Source: Clostridium zeae (lineage in GTDB: Bacteria > Bacillota > Clostridia > Clostridiales > Clostridiaceae). Taken from it: a DNA stretch of 64,000 bases. The stretch's first letter is position 1, and the number at the start of each line of letters is the position of its first letter. The position numbers and the translations under genes were made by a program. The stretch covers positions 186,001 to 250,000 of the forward strand of contig NZ_BMBA01000001.1 in NCBI RefSeq assembly GCF_017312485.1, given 5' to 3'. Positions 38,373 to 47,742 of this stretch are shown piece by piece. Under the pieces are notes generated by a model. The model made no database searches, was not told where the DNA came from, and saw only the letters and a program-made list of their open reading frames with translations.

Positions 38373-40406
38373 TTAATTGAAGCAAATATACTTTGAGCTT
38401 CGAGAAAGATTTTTGCTAATCTCTGAAATTAGCTTTACATTATTTAAATCTGAACTTTGTAAGATTATTTTAGCTTCTTCACTAGCACATCTTAGAATCT
38501 TCATATCTTCAATTATATCTGCTAAAATCAATCCTGAATCTCCACTTTGTCTTAAACCAAACATTTCGCCAGATCCTCTTAGTTTTAAATCTTGCTCTGC
38601 AATATAGAATCCATCGTTGCTTTCAGTCATTATCATCATTCTTTTCTTAGTAACATTATTTTTAGCATTGCCAACTAGGATACAATAAGATTGATATTGG
38701 CCTCTGCCTACTCTTCCCCTAAGCTGATGCAGCTGACTTAATCCAAATCTTTCGCAATTTTCAATGATCATTACACTGGCGTTAGGAACATTTACCCCAA
38801 CCTCAATGACAGTTGTTGATATTAAAGCTTTTATATGACCTTCTTTAAATCTATTTACAATATCTTCTTTATCCTTTGGAGCCATCTTTCCATGTAGTTT
38901 TTCGATTTTATGTTCTTTCAATACACCATCGCTAAGGTCATTATAGACTTTATCAACAGAGTTTAGCTTTCCGTCTTCATCCTCTTCTATTAGAGGACAT
39001 ACCACATAAACTTGTCTTCCTTTGTTAATTTCATCTAATGCTAAACTATATGCTTGATTTTTTGATTCACTTTGAAAGAATAATGTCTCAATCTTTTTTC
39101 TCCCAGGAGGAAGTTCGTCAATAATAGAAACATCCAAGTCGCTGTATAAATACAAAGCTAAAGTTCTAGGTATTGGGGTCGCAGTCATAACTAGAACATC
39201 TGGTTCTTTCCCTTTATTGATCAGTTTACTTCTTTGTTCTACACCAAATCTATGTTGCTCATCAGTTACAACTAATCCTAAATTTGTAAAATTAACATCT
39301 TCCTGTATTATAGCATGAGTCCCTATTACAACAATAGGTATTCCAGAAGAAATTTTTTCTTTTATCCTAATTTTCTCTTTATTTGTTGTGCTTCCTGTCA
39401 AAAGTTCAATATCTATGTCGAATCTTCCAAGTAGCTTTTTAGCCTCATAAAAATGCTGTGATGCCAAAATTTCAGTTGGTGCCATCATAGCTACTTGATA
39501 GCCGTTCTTATATACATTAAACATTGATATAAACGCTACAACAGTCTTGCCACTTCCTACATCTCCTTGAACAAGTCTGTTCATAGGACTAGAGCTTTTT
39601 TGATCAAGAAGTATTTCTCTAACAACTTTTGCTTGTGCATTAGTTAACTCATAAGGAAGTGATTTTTTTAAATCTGTAAGTTCTGGACACATGCTAAATT
39701 TAATGCCATTATTACCTTGCTTCAAGTGATTCTTTAACATTAAAAGCTTTACCGAATATGTAAACAACTCTTGAAATTTCAATCTTGTAATTGCTCCATT
39801 TAACTTTTCTTTTGTAGAAGGGAAATGTATATTTCTTATAGCTTCATCGAGAGAAACTAGATTGTACTTTGACAATAAGTATTCTGGCAAATTCTCTCCA
39901 ATAACTATATTACAAAGTATGCTATTAACGAGCTTTGATATAACCCCTCCTGTAATATCACCCTTTAAAGGATATACTGGCAGTATCTCATTGTCACTAG
40001 CATCCCTAAATACTAAAGTAGGATTAACTATTTCTAGACAGTTTCCCACCTTTTTATATTTCCCCATTAAATTATAACTTTCACCAATCTTAAAATTATT
40101 TTTTATGTATGGTTGGTTAAACCATTTAGCTATAACTTTAGTATTTTCATATTTTAATGCAATGGAGGTTAGACGCTTTCCGTTTTTAGTTCTAATATCT
40201 CTTTCAAATGAAACTACCTTACAATTTATTATCTGTTTAACTTCTTCAGAAATATCATCTATATCAGGATTACCATCCACAAATTCATAATCTCTTGGAA
40301 AATAGAGAAGTAAATCTAACATAGTAAAAATACCACAACGATTTAACTTTTCTTCTAATTTAGGACCTACTCCTTTTAATTTTTTTATCTCGCTATATAT
40401 ATCCAT
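38373..40406 (-). CDS. recG: ATP-dependent DNA helicase RecG
   Basis: Branch-migrating helicase that regresses stalled replication forks. 677 residues from ATG 40406 with AGGTGG five to six bases upstream; a GTG three codons earlier overlaps the binding site. The N-terminal wedge domain starts with LKGVGPKLEEKL. Helicase motifs are GDVGSGKTVVA, DEQHRFGV, TATPIPRTL and QLRGRVGRG. Confidence 0.97.
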   Translation of the reverse strand: MDIYSEIKKLKGVGPKLEEKLNRCGIFTMLDLLLYFPRDYEFVDGNPDIDDISEEVKQIINCKVVSFERDIRTKNGKRLTSIALKYENTKVIAKWFNQPYIKNNFKIGESYNLMGKYKKVGNCLEIVNPTLVFRDASDNEILPVYPLKGDITGGVISKLVNSILCNIVIGENLPEYLLSKYNLVSLDEAIRNIHFPSTKEKLNGAITRLKFQELFTYSVKLLMLKNHLKQGNNGIKFSMCPELTDLKKSLPYELTNAQAKVVREILLDQKSSSPMNRLVQGDVGSGKTVVAFISMFNVYKNGYQVAMMAPTEILASQHFYEAKKLLGRFDIDIELLTGSTTNKEKIRIKEKISSGIPIVVIGTHAIIQEDVNFTNLGLVVTDEQHRFGVEQRSKLINKGKEPDVLVMTATPIPRTLALYLYSDLDVSIIDELPPGRKKIETLFFQSESKNQAYSLALDEINKGRQVYVVCPLIEEDEDGKLNSVDKVYNDLSDGVLKEHKIEKLHGKMAPKDKEDIVNRFKEGHIKALISTTVIEVGVNVPNASVMIIENCERFGLSQLHQLRGRVGRGQYQSYCILVGNAKNNVTKKRMMIMTESNDGFYIAEQDLKLRGSGEMFGLRQSGDSGLILADIIEDMKILRCASEEAKIILQSSDLNNVKLISEISKNLSRSSKYICFN

Positions 40407-40772
40407 CTTTACCACCTAAAATAAAAAAATTATTCAGTCAATCAGTCATTTTACATTTAATTTATTATTATTGAAATATTGTTTATATGACTAATAACCA
40501 ATGATTCTACATTTTATTCAAATTTTCATCACAATAAAATCCAGCTTTACTATTTGTTATTGGATTATAAATAGTAAAAAGAAAAGCGACAATGTCGCTT
40601 TTCTTATATTACATCATATGTCAATTATTATCAATATCTTGAATACGTTTAAGATATTTTTATATCGTAAATTTTAATAGGATTACATGTACTATTTAGC
40701 AGTTTATTATATAAATTTAACATTAGATAAATCTATATTTCCTAAGCTAGCATATGTATGAGATATTAAAAT
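40407..40772. other. Intergenic region between recG and the FakA-like gene
   Basis: A 366 bp gap. It contains the terminator of the FakA-like gene (40575-40605) and AT-rich sequence upstream of recG, which probably carries its promoter. No gene or larger repeat is seen. Confidence 0.7.
40575..40605 (-). terminator. Terminator of the FakA-like gene
   Basis: Plus-strand AAGAAAAGCGAC (40579-40590) / GTCGCTTTTCTT (40594-40605), 3-nt loop, T run on the minus strand. It lies about 170 bp after the stop codon. Confidence 0.75.
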
Positions 40773-42422
40773 TTATTCTACAGATATTAGGAAGTAATAT
40801 AATGGTTGCTCTCCATTATAGCACTGTACATCAATATCACCATACTTCTTTTCAAGTCTAGCAACAAATTGCTTAACTTCATTTTCATCGCATTCTTTTC
40901 CGTAAAATAAAGTAATAAGCTCACTGTCTTCATCTACCATTTGATTTAATAGCTCTTCAGTAACTTCATATACATCGCCGCCAACATGTTTAATTTTACT
41001 TTCTATTAGCCCTAGTATATTGCCTTCTTTTATCTCAATCCCATCCATTTCAGTATCTCTTACTGCATATGTTACAGATGCTGACTTAACTAGTTCGATG
41101 GAATCATTAAGCTCTTTTATATTTTCATCAACTTCAGCTTCTGGATTAAACATAGTAATACATGTAATACCTTGAGGGATTGTCTTTGTAGGAACAACTA
41201 CTATATGCTTATCAGATATTTCTGCAGCTTGATTAGCAGCCATTATAATATTTTTATTGTTTGGGAATACAAAAATATGCTCTGCATTTAGTTTATCTAT
41301 GCATTCAAGTATATCTAAGGTACTTGGATTCATTGTTTGACCACCCTCAATTACATAGTCAACACCTAAATCTTTGAATATATTTTTTATTCCAGCTCCC
41401 ATAGCTACCGATACGAAAGCATATTTTTTCTTTTCTTCAACCTCTTGTTCAACAGCTACTATGTTTTCGTCAGGTACATCTTCATATTCTTTTTCAACTA
41501 TAAGATGTCTATGTTCTTCTCTCATATTATCAATCTTAATTTTTGATAATTCACCTAGCTTAACTGCCTTTGAAAGAACTGCACCAGGATCATTAGTATG
41601 AATATGAACTTTTATAACGTCTTCATATCCAACAACAATCATAGAATCTCCAAAGTGTTCTATTTCATCTTTGAATTTATTAGATTTAGAGCTATCTCCC
41701 ATAATTATAAATTCAGTACAGTATCCGAATTTAATATCATGATCCTCCATGTTATTTGCAGCCGATACTCCAGTAACTGCTGGTTTAAAGTTTTGTATTT
41801 CTGCTTGTAGATTTTTTTCTAAAGCCTCATACATTCCTTGTAATATAATTAAAAGACCCATTCCACCAGAATCTACAACTCCTGCTTTCTTTAAAGCTGG
41901 AAGCATTTCAGGTGTTTTATCTAACATTGTCTTACTGTGATTACAAACTTGTTCCATTAATACTGTTACGTCAGTAGCAGATGATTCTGAAGCAGCTTCT
42001 GCTGCAGCTCTTATGATAGTTAATATTGTACCCTCTGTTGGTCTCATAACTGCTTTATAAGCTGACTTTGCACCTTCTGCTAAAGCGTTGGCAAACTCAG
42101 TTGTATCCGCTTCCACTTTATTATCTAATCCCTTTGAAATACCTCTAAGTATTTGAGATAATATAACTCCTGAATTTCCTCTTGCACCCATTAAAGCACC
42201 TTTAGCAAGTTTCTTTGAGATTTCACCCAAAGAAGCTCCTTTTAAGGCTTCAATCTCCTTAACAGCAGCTTTAAAGGTCATTGACATATTAGTTCCAGTA
42301 TCACCATCTGGAACAGGAAAAACATTAAGCGAATTAACATACTCGCTTTGCTCTTCCAATCTATTACTTGCGTTTATCACCATATTATAAAAATTTTCAC
42401 CGTTGATTCTAATATAATTCAT
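40773..42422 (-). CDS. DAK2-domain fatty acid kinase FakA-like protein (YloV)
   Basis: 549 residues. The N-terminal DAK2 domain has NVFPVPDGDTGTNMSMTF (residues about 29-46), the nucleotide/metal site. The C-terminal half holds the fatty-acid-kinase additional domains. FakA phosphorylates fatty acids presented by a FakB (DegV) protein; no degV-type gene lies in this window. ATG start with TTAGGAGGG. It is 12 bp after the Asp23-family gene, the conserved yloU-yloV pair. Confidence 0.92.
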   Translation of the reverse strand: MNYIRINGENFYNMVINASNRLEEQSEYVNSLNVFPVPDGDTGTNMSMTFKAAVKEIEALKGASLGEISKKLAKGALMGARGNSGVILSQILRGISKGLDNKVEADTTEFANALAEGAKSAYKAVMRPTEGTILTIIRAAAEAASESSATDVTVLMEQVCNHSKTMLDKTPEMLPALKKAGVVDSGGMGLLIILQGMYEALEKNLQAEIQNFKPAVTGVSAANNMEDHDIKFGYCTEFIIMGDSSKSNKFKDEIEHFGDSMIVVGYEDVIKVHIHTNDPGAVLSKAVKLGELSKIKIDNMREEHRHLIVEKEYEDVPDENIVAVEQEVEEKKKYAFVSVAMGAGIKNIFKDLGVDYVIEGGQTMNPSTLDILECIDKLNAEHIFVFPNNKNIIMAANQAAEISDKHIVVVPTKTIPQGITCITMFNPEAEVDENIKELNDSIELVKSASVTYAVRDTEMDGIEIKEGNILGLIESKIKHVGGDVYEVTEELLNQMVDEDSELITLFYGKECDENEVKQFVARLEKKYGDIDVQCYNGEQPLYYFLISVE

Positions 42423-42434
42423 TAGTATGCCCTC

Positions 42435-42782
42435 CTAAACTCTCACAGCTTGCACGTTTACAGTTATTGATGATACTTTAATCCCAGTATAATTTTCAAC
42501 GTTATATCTTACTTTTTGAATTATATTATTTGCTATAACAGATATCTTAGTACCGTATTCAACCATAACGAATAGTTCTACATTTAGTTTATCTTCTTTA
42601 AAATTTATCTTAACACCTTTGCTTAAATTTTCAACTCTTATTAGCTCCCAAAAACCATCGGTTGCATTTTTAGATACCATTCCAACAACACCATAACATT
42701 CCATAGTTGAAAGTCCAACTACCTTAGCCACTACTTCATCAGAATATGATATATTTCCAAATTCATTTGATACGCCTAACAT
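42435..42782 (-). CDS. Asp23/Gls24 family protein (YloU)
   Basis: 115-residue alkaline-shock-like protein. The family core is seen as SYSDEVVAKVVGLSTMECYGVVGM and SVIANNIIQKVRYNVEN in short segments. Function is unclear; staphylococcal Asp23 is a membrane-associated envelope stress protein. It is divergent from rpmB and cotranscribed with the FakA-like gene. ATG start with AGGAGG. Confidence 0.9.
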   Translation of the reverse strand: MLGVSNEFGNISYSDEVVAKVVGLSTMECYGVVGMVSKNATDGFWELIRVENLSKGVKINFKEDKLNVELFVMVEYGTKISVIANNIIQKVRYNVENYTGIKVSSITVNVQAVRV

Positions 42783-42893
42783 AATTTAATTCCTCCTTGC
42801 TATATTCCATTAAATATATTCTATATTAAATAGGAAGATTATTCAATACTCTTAATTATCTCTAATATTTTGCACATATTTAGTATTTTTATC

Positions 42894-42921
42894 TTGCATA
42901 AATTATACATGTTGTGATAAT
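42894..42921 (+). promoter_or_regulatory. Candidate promoter for rpmB
   Basis: Plus strand -35 TTGCAT (42894-42899), 16-nt spacer, -10 GATAAT (42916-42921). A short hairpin TGAAGAT/ATCTTCA (42938-42955) follows in the leader before AAGGAGGTG. Confidence 0.5.
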
Positions 42922-42975
42922 ATATTATATGTCCTATTGAAGATCACAATCTTCAGAGTTAAGGAGGTGTTGTAA

Positions 42976-43167
42976 ATGTCAAGAAAATGCGAAATCTGCA
43001 ACAAGGGTGTAATATCAGGAGTACAATACAGCCACTCACACAGACAAAGCAAGAGAAAATGGGCTCCTAACATAAAAAAAGTTAAAGCTGTAGTTAACGG
43101 AACACCAAAAACTGTTCATGTTTGTACTAGATGCTTACGTTCAGGTAAGGTTCAAAGAGCTGTCTAA
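42976..43167 (+). CDS. rpmB: 50S ribosomal protein L28
   Basis: 63-residue protein beginning MSRKCEICNKGVISG, with cysteine pairs CEIC and CTRC that make the zinc-binding C+ form. ATG with AAGGAGGTG seven bases upstream. It is monocistronic on the plus strand, flanked by minus-strand yloU and spoVM, the same local order as in Bacillus. Two terminators follow. Confidence 0.98.
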   Translation: MSRKCEICNKGVISGVQYSHSHRQSKRKWAPNIKKVKAVVNGTPKTVHVCTRCLRSGKVQRAV

Positions 43168-43177
43168 GAATCTTGTG

Positions 43178-43213
43178 AAATGCAGTTGTAAATTAGCAAT
43201 TGCATTTTTTTTT
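43178..43213 (+). terminator. rpmB terminator 1
   Basis: AAATGCA (43178-43184) pairs with TGCATTT (43201-43207), with TTG/CAA inside, and runs into nine T residues. Confidence 0.75.
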
Positions 43214-43219
43214 AACATT

Positions 43220-43245
43220 AAAAGCGTGCCTATGGCACGCTTTTT
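43220..43245. terminator. Bidirectional terminator between rpmB and spoVM
   Basis: GCGTGCC (43224-43230) / GGCACGC (43234-43240) with a 3-nt loop, preceded by AAAA and followed by TTTTT. It can stop rpmB on the plus strand and spoVM on the minus strand. Confidence 0.8.
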
Positions 43246-43284
43246 ACTTTATTAAATATTATTTGTTTTTCTTATGTATGACTT

Positions 43285-43356
43285 CTACCTTTTCTTATAA
43301 AAATTCTTAAGAAAACTGATAAAAACTTAGGTAACTTAATAGCTACTATCTTCATT
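43285..43356 (-). CDS. spoVM: Stage V sporulation protein M (SpoVM)
   Basis: 23-codon gene reading MKIVAIKLPKFLISF then LKNFYKKR. The IKLPKFL core is identical to that of Bacillus SpoVM, the 26-residue amphipathic helix that marks the convex forespore membrane and recruits SpoIVA for coat assembly. The tail is a few residues shorter than in Bacillus. ATG start with GGGAGG seven bases upstream. It lies between rpmB and thiN exactly as in Bacillus subtilis, which supports the call. It would be expected to be expressed only in the mother cell. Confidence 0.88.
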
Positions 43357-43385
43357 CTAATTCCTCCCACAATCAATATAAAAGC

Positions 43386-43434
43386 CACCAATAAGCTGCT
43401 TTATATATAATATGCAAAAAGCAATTTATTGGTG
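43386..43434 (-). terminator. Hairpin downstream of thiN
   Basis: CACCAATAA (43386-43394) / TTATTGGTG (43426-43434) with an inner TGCTTT/AAAGCA. On the minus strand GGCTTTTATATT follows, so it may terminate thiN; it also lies just upstream of spoVM. Confidence 0.5.
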
Positions 43435-43472
43435 ACAAATAATTTTTATAAAAATATTAGATTTTTTATTTT

Positions 43473-44102
43473 TTAGTCATTACTATAAATAACCATAACT
43501 ATGCCAGAGGAAAAAGTAATTTTAATTGGTCTATCTATAAATTCATTTGAAACAGTTCTTCCGTCTCCAAATTCTAAGTTATAATCATGAAGTGGATATT
43601 TTGCACCTACTATATAAAAATTTTTTACAGTCTCTCCAAAAGCCTGAAAAGATATAGTTTGTCCGTGAGTACCATTAAGCACAGTATCTTTTGAAACTAA
43701 AAAAATACAGTTATTTTCATCTTTAATTTTAGCCTTTATATTCAAATCTAGAGCGCGCTTTAAAAGTCCTATGTTAGCAATAGTATGATCAAGCCTAGTC
43801 CCTGTACATCCAAGTAAAACAATCTCATTTGCTCCATGTTCTATTGCGTTTTTAAAAGCTAATTCACTATCTGTAAAATCTTTTTCTGGTTTAAACTTAA
43901 CTATCTCAACTTCTTTAAATGCATTAATTGCTTCATGTTTAGCAGAATCAAAGTCACCCAATATAACATTAGGTGTAATATTATACATATAGAAAACATT
44001 AACACCGCTATCTGCAGCTATTAAAAAATTTGCGTCCTTAATTTCACATAAAAATAATTCTTCGCTTGGAGCCTTTCCTCCTGCTACTATAACAGCTTTC
44101 AT
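43473..44102 (-). CDS. thiN: Thiamine pyrophosphokinase
   Basis: Converts thiamine and ATP directly to thiamine diphosphate. 209 residues with the family motifs ADSGVN, LGDFDS and KDFTDSELA, and a C-terminal beta-sandwich domain. ATG start with GAAAGGTG. It is 2 bp after rpe and probably ends the prpC-prkC-rsgA-rpe-thiN run. Confidence 0.95.
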   Translation of the reverse strand: MKAVIVAGGKAPSEELFLCEIKDANFLIAADSGVNVFYMYNITPNVILGDFDSAKHEAINAFKEVEIVKFKPEKDFTDSELAFKNAIEHGANEIVLLGCTGTRLDHTIANIGLLKRALDLNIKAKIKDENNCIFLVSKDTVLNGTHGQTISFQAFGETVKNFYIVGAKYPLHDYNLEFGDGRTVSNEFIDRPIKITFSSGIVMVIYSND

Positions 44103-44104
44103 TA

Positions 44105-44755
44105 CTATAGCACCTTTCTAAGCTCCATCAAATTATTTTCTATGTTATCTCCATTAAAAACCGAAGATCCTGCAACTATTACATTAGCTCCTGAATCTAC
44201 AATTTTCTTTATATTGCTCTTATCAATTCCACCATCTACTTCTATTAGAAGTTCAGAATTGTATTTATTTGATAATTCTTTTACTTCCTTAATTTTTTCT
44301 AAAGAATAATCAATAAATTTTTGACCTCCAAAACCCGGATTAACAGACATTATAAGCACCATATCTAGTTTTGGTATTAGATGTTTGATAAGCTCAACAG
44401 GCGTTGCAGGATTAAGTGATATTCCAGCCTTTATCCCTTTGCTTTTTATATAGGAGATAGTCCTATCAATATGTCTATCAGCTTCATAGTGTATTGTGAT
44501 TATATCAGCTCCTGTAGCTATAAATTCATCTATATATCTTGAAGGTTCTTCAACCATTAGATGAACATCAAAAACCTTTTTTGTTAAAGGTCTAATTGCC
44601 TTTATTATAGGAAATCCAAAAGATATGTTTGGAACAAAAGCTCCATCCATAACATCAATATGAATAAATTCAGCACCAGCCTCATCCACTCTTTTTATCT
44701 GTTCCCCTAGTCTAGTAAAATCTGCTGATAAAATTGATGGTGAAAAAACTACCAT
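44105..44755 (-). CDS. rpe: Ribulose-phosphate 3-epimerase
   Basis: Pentose phosphate enzyme interconverting ribulose-5-P and xylulose-5-P. TIM barrel of 216 residues: [24 protein letters not shown], and [11 protein letters not shown] for phosphate binding. ATG start with AGGAGG. The 5' end overlaps rsgA by 7 bp. Confidence 0.97.
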   Translation of the reverse strand: MVVFSPSILSADFTRLGEQIKRVDEAGAEFIHIDVMDGAFVPNISFGFPIIKAIRPLTKKVFDVHLMVEEPSRYIDEFIATGADIITIHYEADRHIDRTISYIKSKGIKAGISLNPATPVELIKHLIPKLDMVLIMSVNPGFGGQKFIDYSLEKIKEVKELSNKYNSELLIEVDGGIDKSNIKKIVDSGANVIVAGSSVFNGDNIENNLMELRKVL

Positions 44756-45615
44756 TTAATTTTCCTCCTCATTATGTCTTCTAGTGATCTTATGTAAAAT
44801 TCATATCTAAGTGTGCTTATCTTTCCTTCTTCAACTGCATTCTTAACTGCACATTTAGGTTCTTTGTAATGATTACAACCAGTAAACTTACACTCTTCAT
44901 TATAATCAATAAACTCAGGGAAGCAATACTTTAGATCATCTTTTTCAATAAAATCTAAATCTAAACTTGAAAAACCCGGAGTGTCAACTAAAAATCCATG
45001 TTCCACTGGAATAAGTTCACTATGCCTAGTAGTATGTTTTCCTCTTTTTAGTTTCTCACTTATTTCTCCAGTCTCCATATGCTCTTTGTCAGCTAACGCA
45101 TTAATAAGAGTTGATTTTCCAGCACCTGACGGACCGCATAATACAGTTACATTGTCTGAAAGTCTGCTTCTTAAAACGTCAAGCCCCAGTTGTCCTTTTG
45201 CATTTATGTATAGAACTTCATATCCAAGATTATTTATGATGTTCTTTATATTAGTGCTTTCCTCTTCACTGCATAAATCGATCTTATTAAGGCAAACAAT
45301 AGCCTTTATATTATTGTGCTCACACAATACCAAAAACCTATTAAGTAAATCAAAATTTATATCGGGATTTTTAATAGCAAAGACTACATATGCTTGAGTA
45401 ACATTTGATACAGTAGGTCTTATAAGTTCAGATGTCCTTTCATGTATAGAATTAATTACTCCTTTACCATTAGTAACTTCTATCTCAACCTTATCTCCTA
45501 CCATAGGCTTGAGATCATTGTGTCTAAACTTACCCCTTGCCTTGCACTCTATTATTTCATCCTCAGTTTTTATGTAATAAAAACCACCAATGCCTTTAAT
45601 TATTGTACCTGTCAT
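44749..45615 (-). CDS. rsgA: Ribosome small-subunit-dependent GTPase RsgA
   Basis: Circularly permuted GTPase checking late 30S assembly. 288 residues from ATG 45615 ([16 protein letters not shown]) after GGAGGTAC; the 20-codon extension is rejected. OB-fold N-domain; CLNKIDL (G4), [12 protein letters not shown] (G1), DTPGFSS (G3); C-terminal zinc site [14 protein letters not shown]. It follows prkC, whose Bacillus counterpart phosphorylates this GTPase. Confidence 0.97.
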   Translation of the reverse strand: MTGTIIKGIGGFYYIKTEDEIIECKARGKFRHNDLKPMVGDKVEIEVTNGKGVINSIHERTSELIRPTVSNVTQAYVVFAIKNPDINFDLLNRFLVLCEHNNIKAIVCLNKIDLCSEEESTNIKNIINNLGYEVLYINAKGQLGLDVLRSRLSDNVTVLCGPSGAGKSTLINALADKEHMETGEISEKLKRGKHTTRHSELIPVEHGFLVDTPGFSSLDLDFIEKDDLKYCFPEFIDYNEECKFTGCNHYKEPKCAVKNAVEEGKISTLRYEFYIRSLEDIMRRKIKW

Positions 45616-45675
45616 AGTACCTCCAAAAAAATATATTCTATTACTATAATAAACACTTTTCCGAGAAAAATGCAA

Positions 45676-45704
45676 TGGTGCCAGCTTATACTGGCACCAA
45701 TTTT
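45676..45704 (+). terminator. Hairpin between prkC and rsgA, terminator-like on the plus strand
   Basis: TGGTGCCAG (45676-45684) / CTGGCACCA (45691-45699), 6-nt loop, followed on the plus strand by ATTTTT. No plus-strand gene lies upstream. On the minus strand it lies between prkC and rsgA and could limit read-through. Confidence 0.6.
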
Positions 45705-45708
45705 TAAT

Positions 45709-45730
45709 GTATAGGGAAGTATAAAATTTT
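45709..45730. repeat. Family B repeat, copy B2 (inverted relative to the others)
   Basis: Plus-strand GTATAGGGAAGTATAAAATTT, the complement of the sequence at 62969. It stands directly after the T run of the 45676 hairpin and is followed by AACTTAGCTGAAG. Confidence 0.7.
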
Positions 45731-45736
45731 CAACTT

Positions 45737-45764
45737 AGCTGAAGAAAGAACTTCAGCTACTTTT
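45737..45764. terminator. Hairpin at the 3' end of prkC
   Basis: AGCTGAAG (45737-45744) / CTTCAGCT (45751-45758), 6-nt loop. The plus strand continues ACTTTTTT. On the minus strand, where prkC is read, only AAGTTGAAAATTTT follows, so termination of prkC is uncertain. Confidence 0.55.
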
Positions 45765-47741
45765 TTATTGAGCTGGTTTATTTGCAGGTTTTAAATAAAC
45801 TTTAACAGATTCACCAGGTGCCACTTGTGCAGGTTCAACCTTGACCACAGTTGAGTCCTTAGGCTGACTTGGGTCATCGAAATTATATGCAATTCCATTT
45901 TTATTTAACCAAGTCTCTGCAAAGTCTCTTGTCTGATTATTTAATGCACTTTGCACATCTATTTTCCTAGGTTGATATTTATAATATTGAACAGTTATAT
46001 CTGTATTCTTAGCTACCTCAGTATCCTTAGGTATTGTTTGATCAAATATTTTACCATCCATATCTTTATTTTCAACTTTATCAGTTACAACTTCTTTTGG
46101 TTTTAGATTTAAACTCAATTTTTGATCCGCTATAATCTTTTGAGCTTCATCAACAGTCTTTCTTGCAAAATCTGGTACTATTACAGGTTGTGGACCTTTA
46201 CTAATAACAAAATTTACAGGAGTAGTATCATTTTTATTTTTTACAGCATTTGCAGCAGGATCCTGACTCATAACCTTCCCCTTTGGAACAGTATCGCTAT
46301 AATCTTGAGTCACATTTCCAACAGAGAAACCAGCTGAAGCAATAGCTTTTTTGGCACCAGCTTCATCTTGAGTTGATAAATCCGGAACATTTATTGTAGC
46401 AATGCCAGCACTTATTACAACCTTAACCTGAGTACTTTTATCAACCTTATCACCTGCAGCTGGAACTGATTGTGTTGCTGTTCCTTGTGGTTTATCGCTA
46501 TTTTCTTGACCACCATCAACAAATACAAGCCCTTTTCCCTCTATAGTGCTTTTTGCTTGATCCTTAGTCATCCCAATCACATCTGGAACCTCTACCTGTT
46601 CAGCTTTAGGATTTAGGCTTACTTTATTATTTGTAATTGCATATGCAGAAACTGCGCCAATAACAAGTAAAAGCAAAAATAAAAGTCCAAGTAGAATTCT
46701 ATTTTTAGTTCTTTGTTTTTTCTGCTTTGGAGTTAACTTTTCATCTTCGTCTTCATCATCGTAATACTCGTCGTCTTCATCATCTTCTTCATCAATGTCT
46801 TTTGGTTTAACATTAGAAGCTTTTTTAGCTGCCGCTTGCTTTATAGCTTCAACAGTTATTGGCTCCATTATTCTGGTATGATCATCTTCTAAAGATTCAA
46901 CTGGTATAATTATTTGAGCATTAGGATTTTCTTTAATTTTTTCTAAATCACCTATCATTTCTTTAGCACTTTGGTATCTCTTAATTGGCTCTTTTTCAGT
47001 TGCTTTTAGAATTAGAGTATTTAAACTATCCGGAATCTTGCTGTTTATATTCTTAGGTGGAACCACTTCTTCCTGAATGTGTTTTAAAGCTACAGCTACT
47101 GGTGATTCACCATCAAATGGAACTCTACCAGTCACCATTTCATACAACACTACACCTAAAGAATATAAATCAGTTCTACAATCTATATAACTTCCTTTTG
47201 CCTGCTCTGGGGAAAAATAATGTGCTGATCCCATAACACTATTAGTATAAGTTATTGTAGAAGAATCAGTTGATTTTGCAATACCAAAATCCGTAACCTT
47301 TACTATACCTTCTTCAGTAACCAATATATTCTGAGGTTTTATATCCCTATGTATTATATTATTTCTATGTGCACAATCTAGTGCATTAGCTACTTTAGAT
47401 GCTATGCTTATTGCACTTTCATAGGAAAACTTTCCATGCTCATTTATTATTTCTTTAAGGTTTTTACCTTTTACATATTCCATGACTATATAGTGAATAT
47501 TATCTTGTGTGCCTACATCTAATATATTCACAATATTAGGATTAGTTAAATTGGCAATGGCAGTAGCTTCTCTTTTAAATTTTTCAATGATTTCTTCATT
47601 ATTGGTAAAGGAATCTTTTAGTATTTTTACAGCTACAAATCTTTTTAACTTATGACATTTTGCTTTATAGACATAGGACATTCCCCCCTCGCCTATCTTC
47701 TCAAGGATTTCATATCTTTCTCCTAAAACCTTACCTACCAT
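45765..47741 (-). CDS. prkC: PASTA-domain Ser/Thr protein kinase PrkC
   Basis: Membrane kinase that senses muropeptides or lipid II and controls growth, cell wall and germination. 658 residues from ATG 47741 with GGAGGAG upstream. Kinase domain: GEGGMSYVY loop (17-25), K39, HRDIKPQN (131-138), DFGIAKS (151-157). A very acidic juxtamembrane stretch (about 317-335) precedes one membrane helix (about 349-369). Four PASTA repeats fill the outside, the last more divergent. It follows the phosphatase prpC with a one-base gap. Confidence 0.96.
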   Translation of the reverse strand: MVGKVLGERYEILEKIGEGGMSYVYKAKCHKLKRFVAVKILKDSFTNNEEIIEKFKREATAIANLTNPNIVNILDVGTQDNIHYIVMEYVKGKNLKEIINEHGKFSYESAISIASKVANALDCAHRNNIIHRDIKPQNILVTEEGIVKVTDFGIAKSTDSSTITYTNSVMGSAHYFSPEQAKGSYIDCRTDLYSLGVVLYEMVTGRVPFDGESPVAVALKHIQEEVVPPKNINSKIPDSLNTLILKATEKEPIKRYQSAKEMIGDLEKIKENPNAQIIIPVESLEDDHTRIMEPITVEAIKQAAAKKASNVKPKDIDEEDDEDDEYYDDEDEDEKLTPKQKKQRTKNRILLGLLFLLLLVIGAVSAYAITNNKVSLNPKAEQVEVPDVIGMTKDQAKSTIEGKGLVFVDGGQENSDKPQGTATQSVPAAGDKVDKSTQVKVVISAGIATINVPDLSTQDEAGAKKAIASAGFSVGNVTQDYSDTVPKGKVMSQDPAANAVKNKNDTTPVNFVISKGPQPVIVPDFARKTVDEAQKIIADQKLSLNLKPKEVVTDKVENKDMDGKIFDQTIPKDTEVAKNTDITVQYYKYQPRKIDVQSALNNQTRDFAETWLNKNGIAYNFDDPSQPKDSTVVKVEPAQVAPGESVKVYLKPANKPAQ

Positions 47742-47742
47742 G

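Larger units (their letters stand above)
43168..43472. other. Region between rpmB and thiN
   Basis: A 305 bp stretch. It contains two rpmB terminators (43178-43213 and 43220-43245), the spoVM gene (43285-43356) and a hairpin (43386-43434) after thiN. Confidence 0.8.

Noticed and set aside
43386-43434. Sigma-E promoter for spoVM
   Set aside because: GCATATT fits a -35 but no matching -10 lies 13-15 nt downstream.
44981-45397. 138-codon plus-strand frame inside rsgA
   Set aside because: Antisense shadow of the RsgA GTPase domain.
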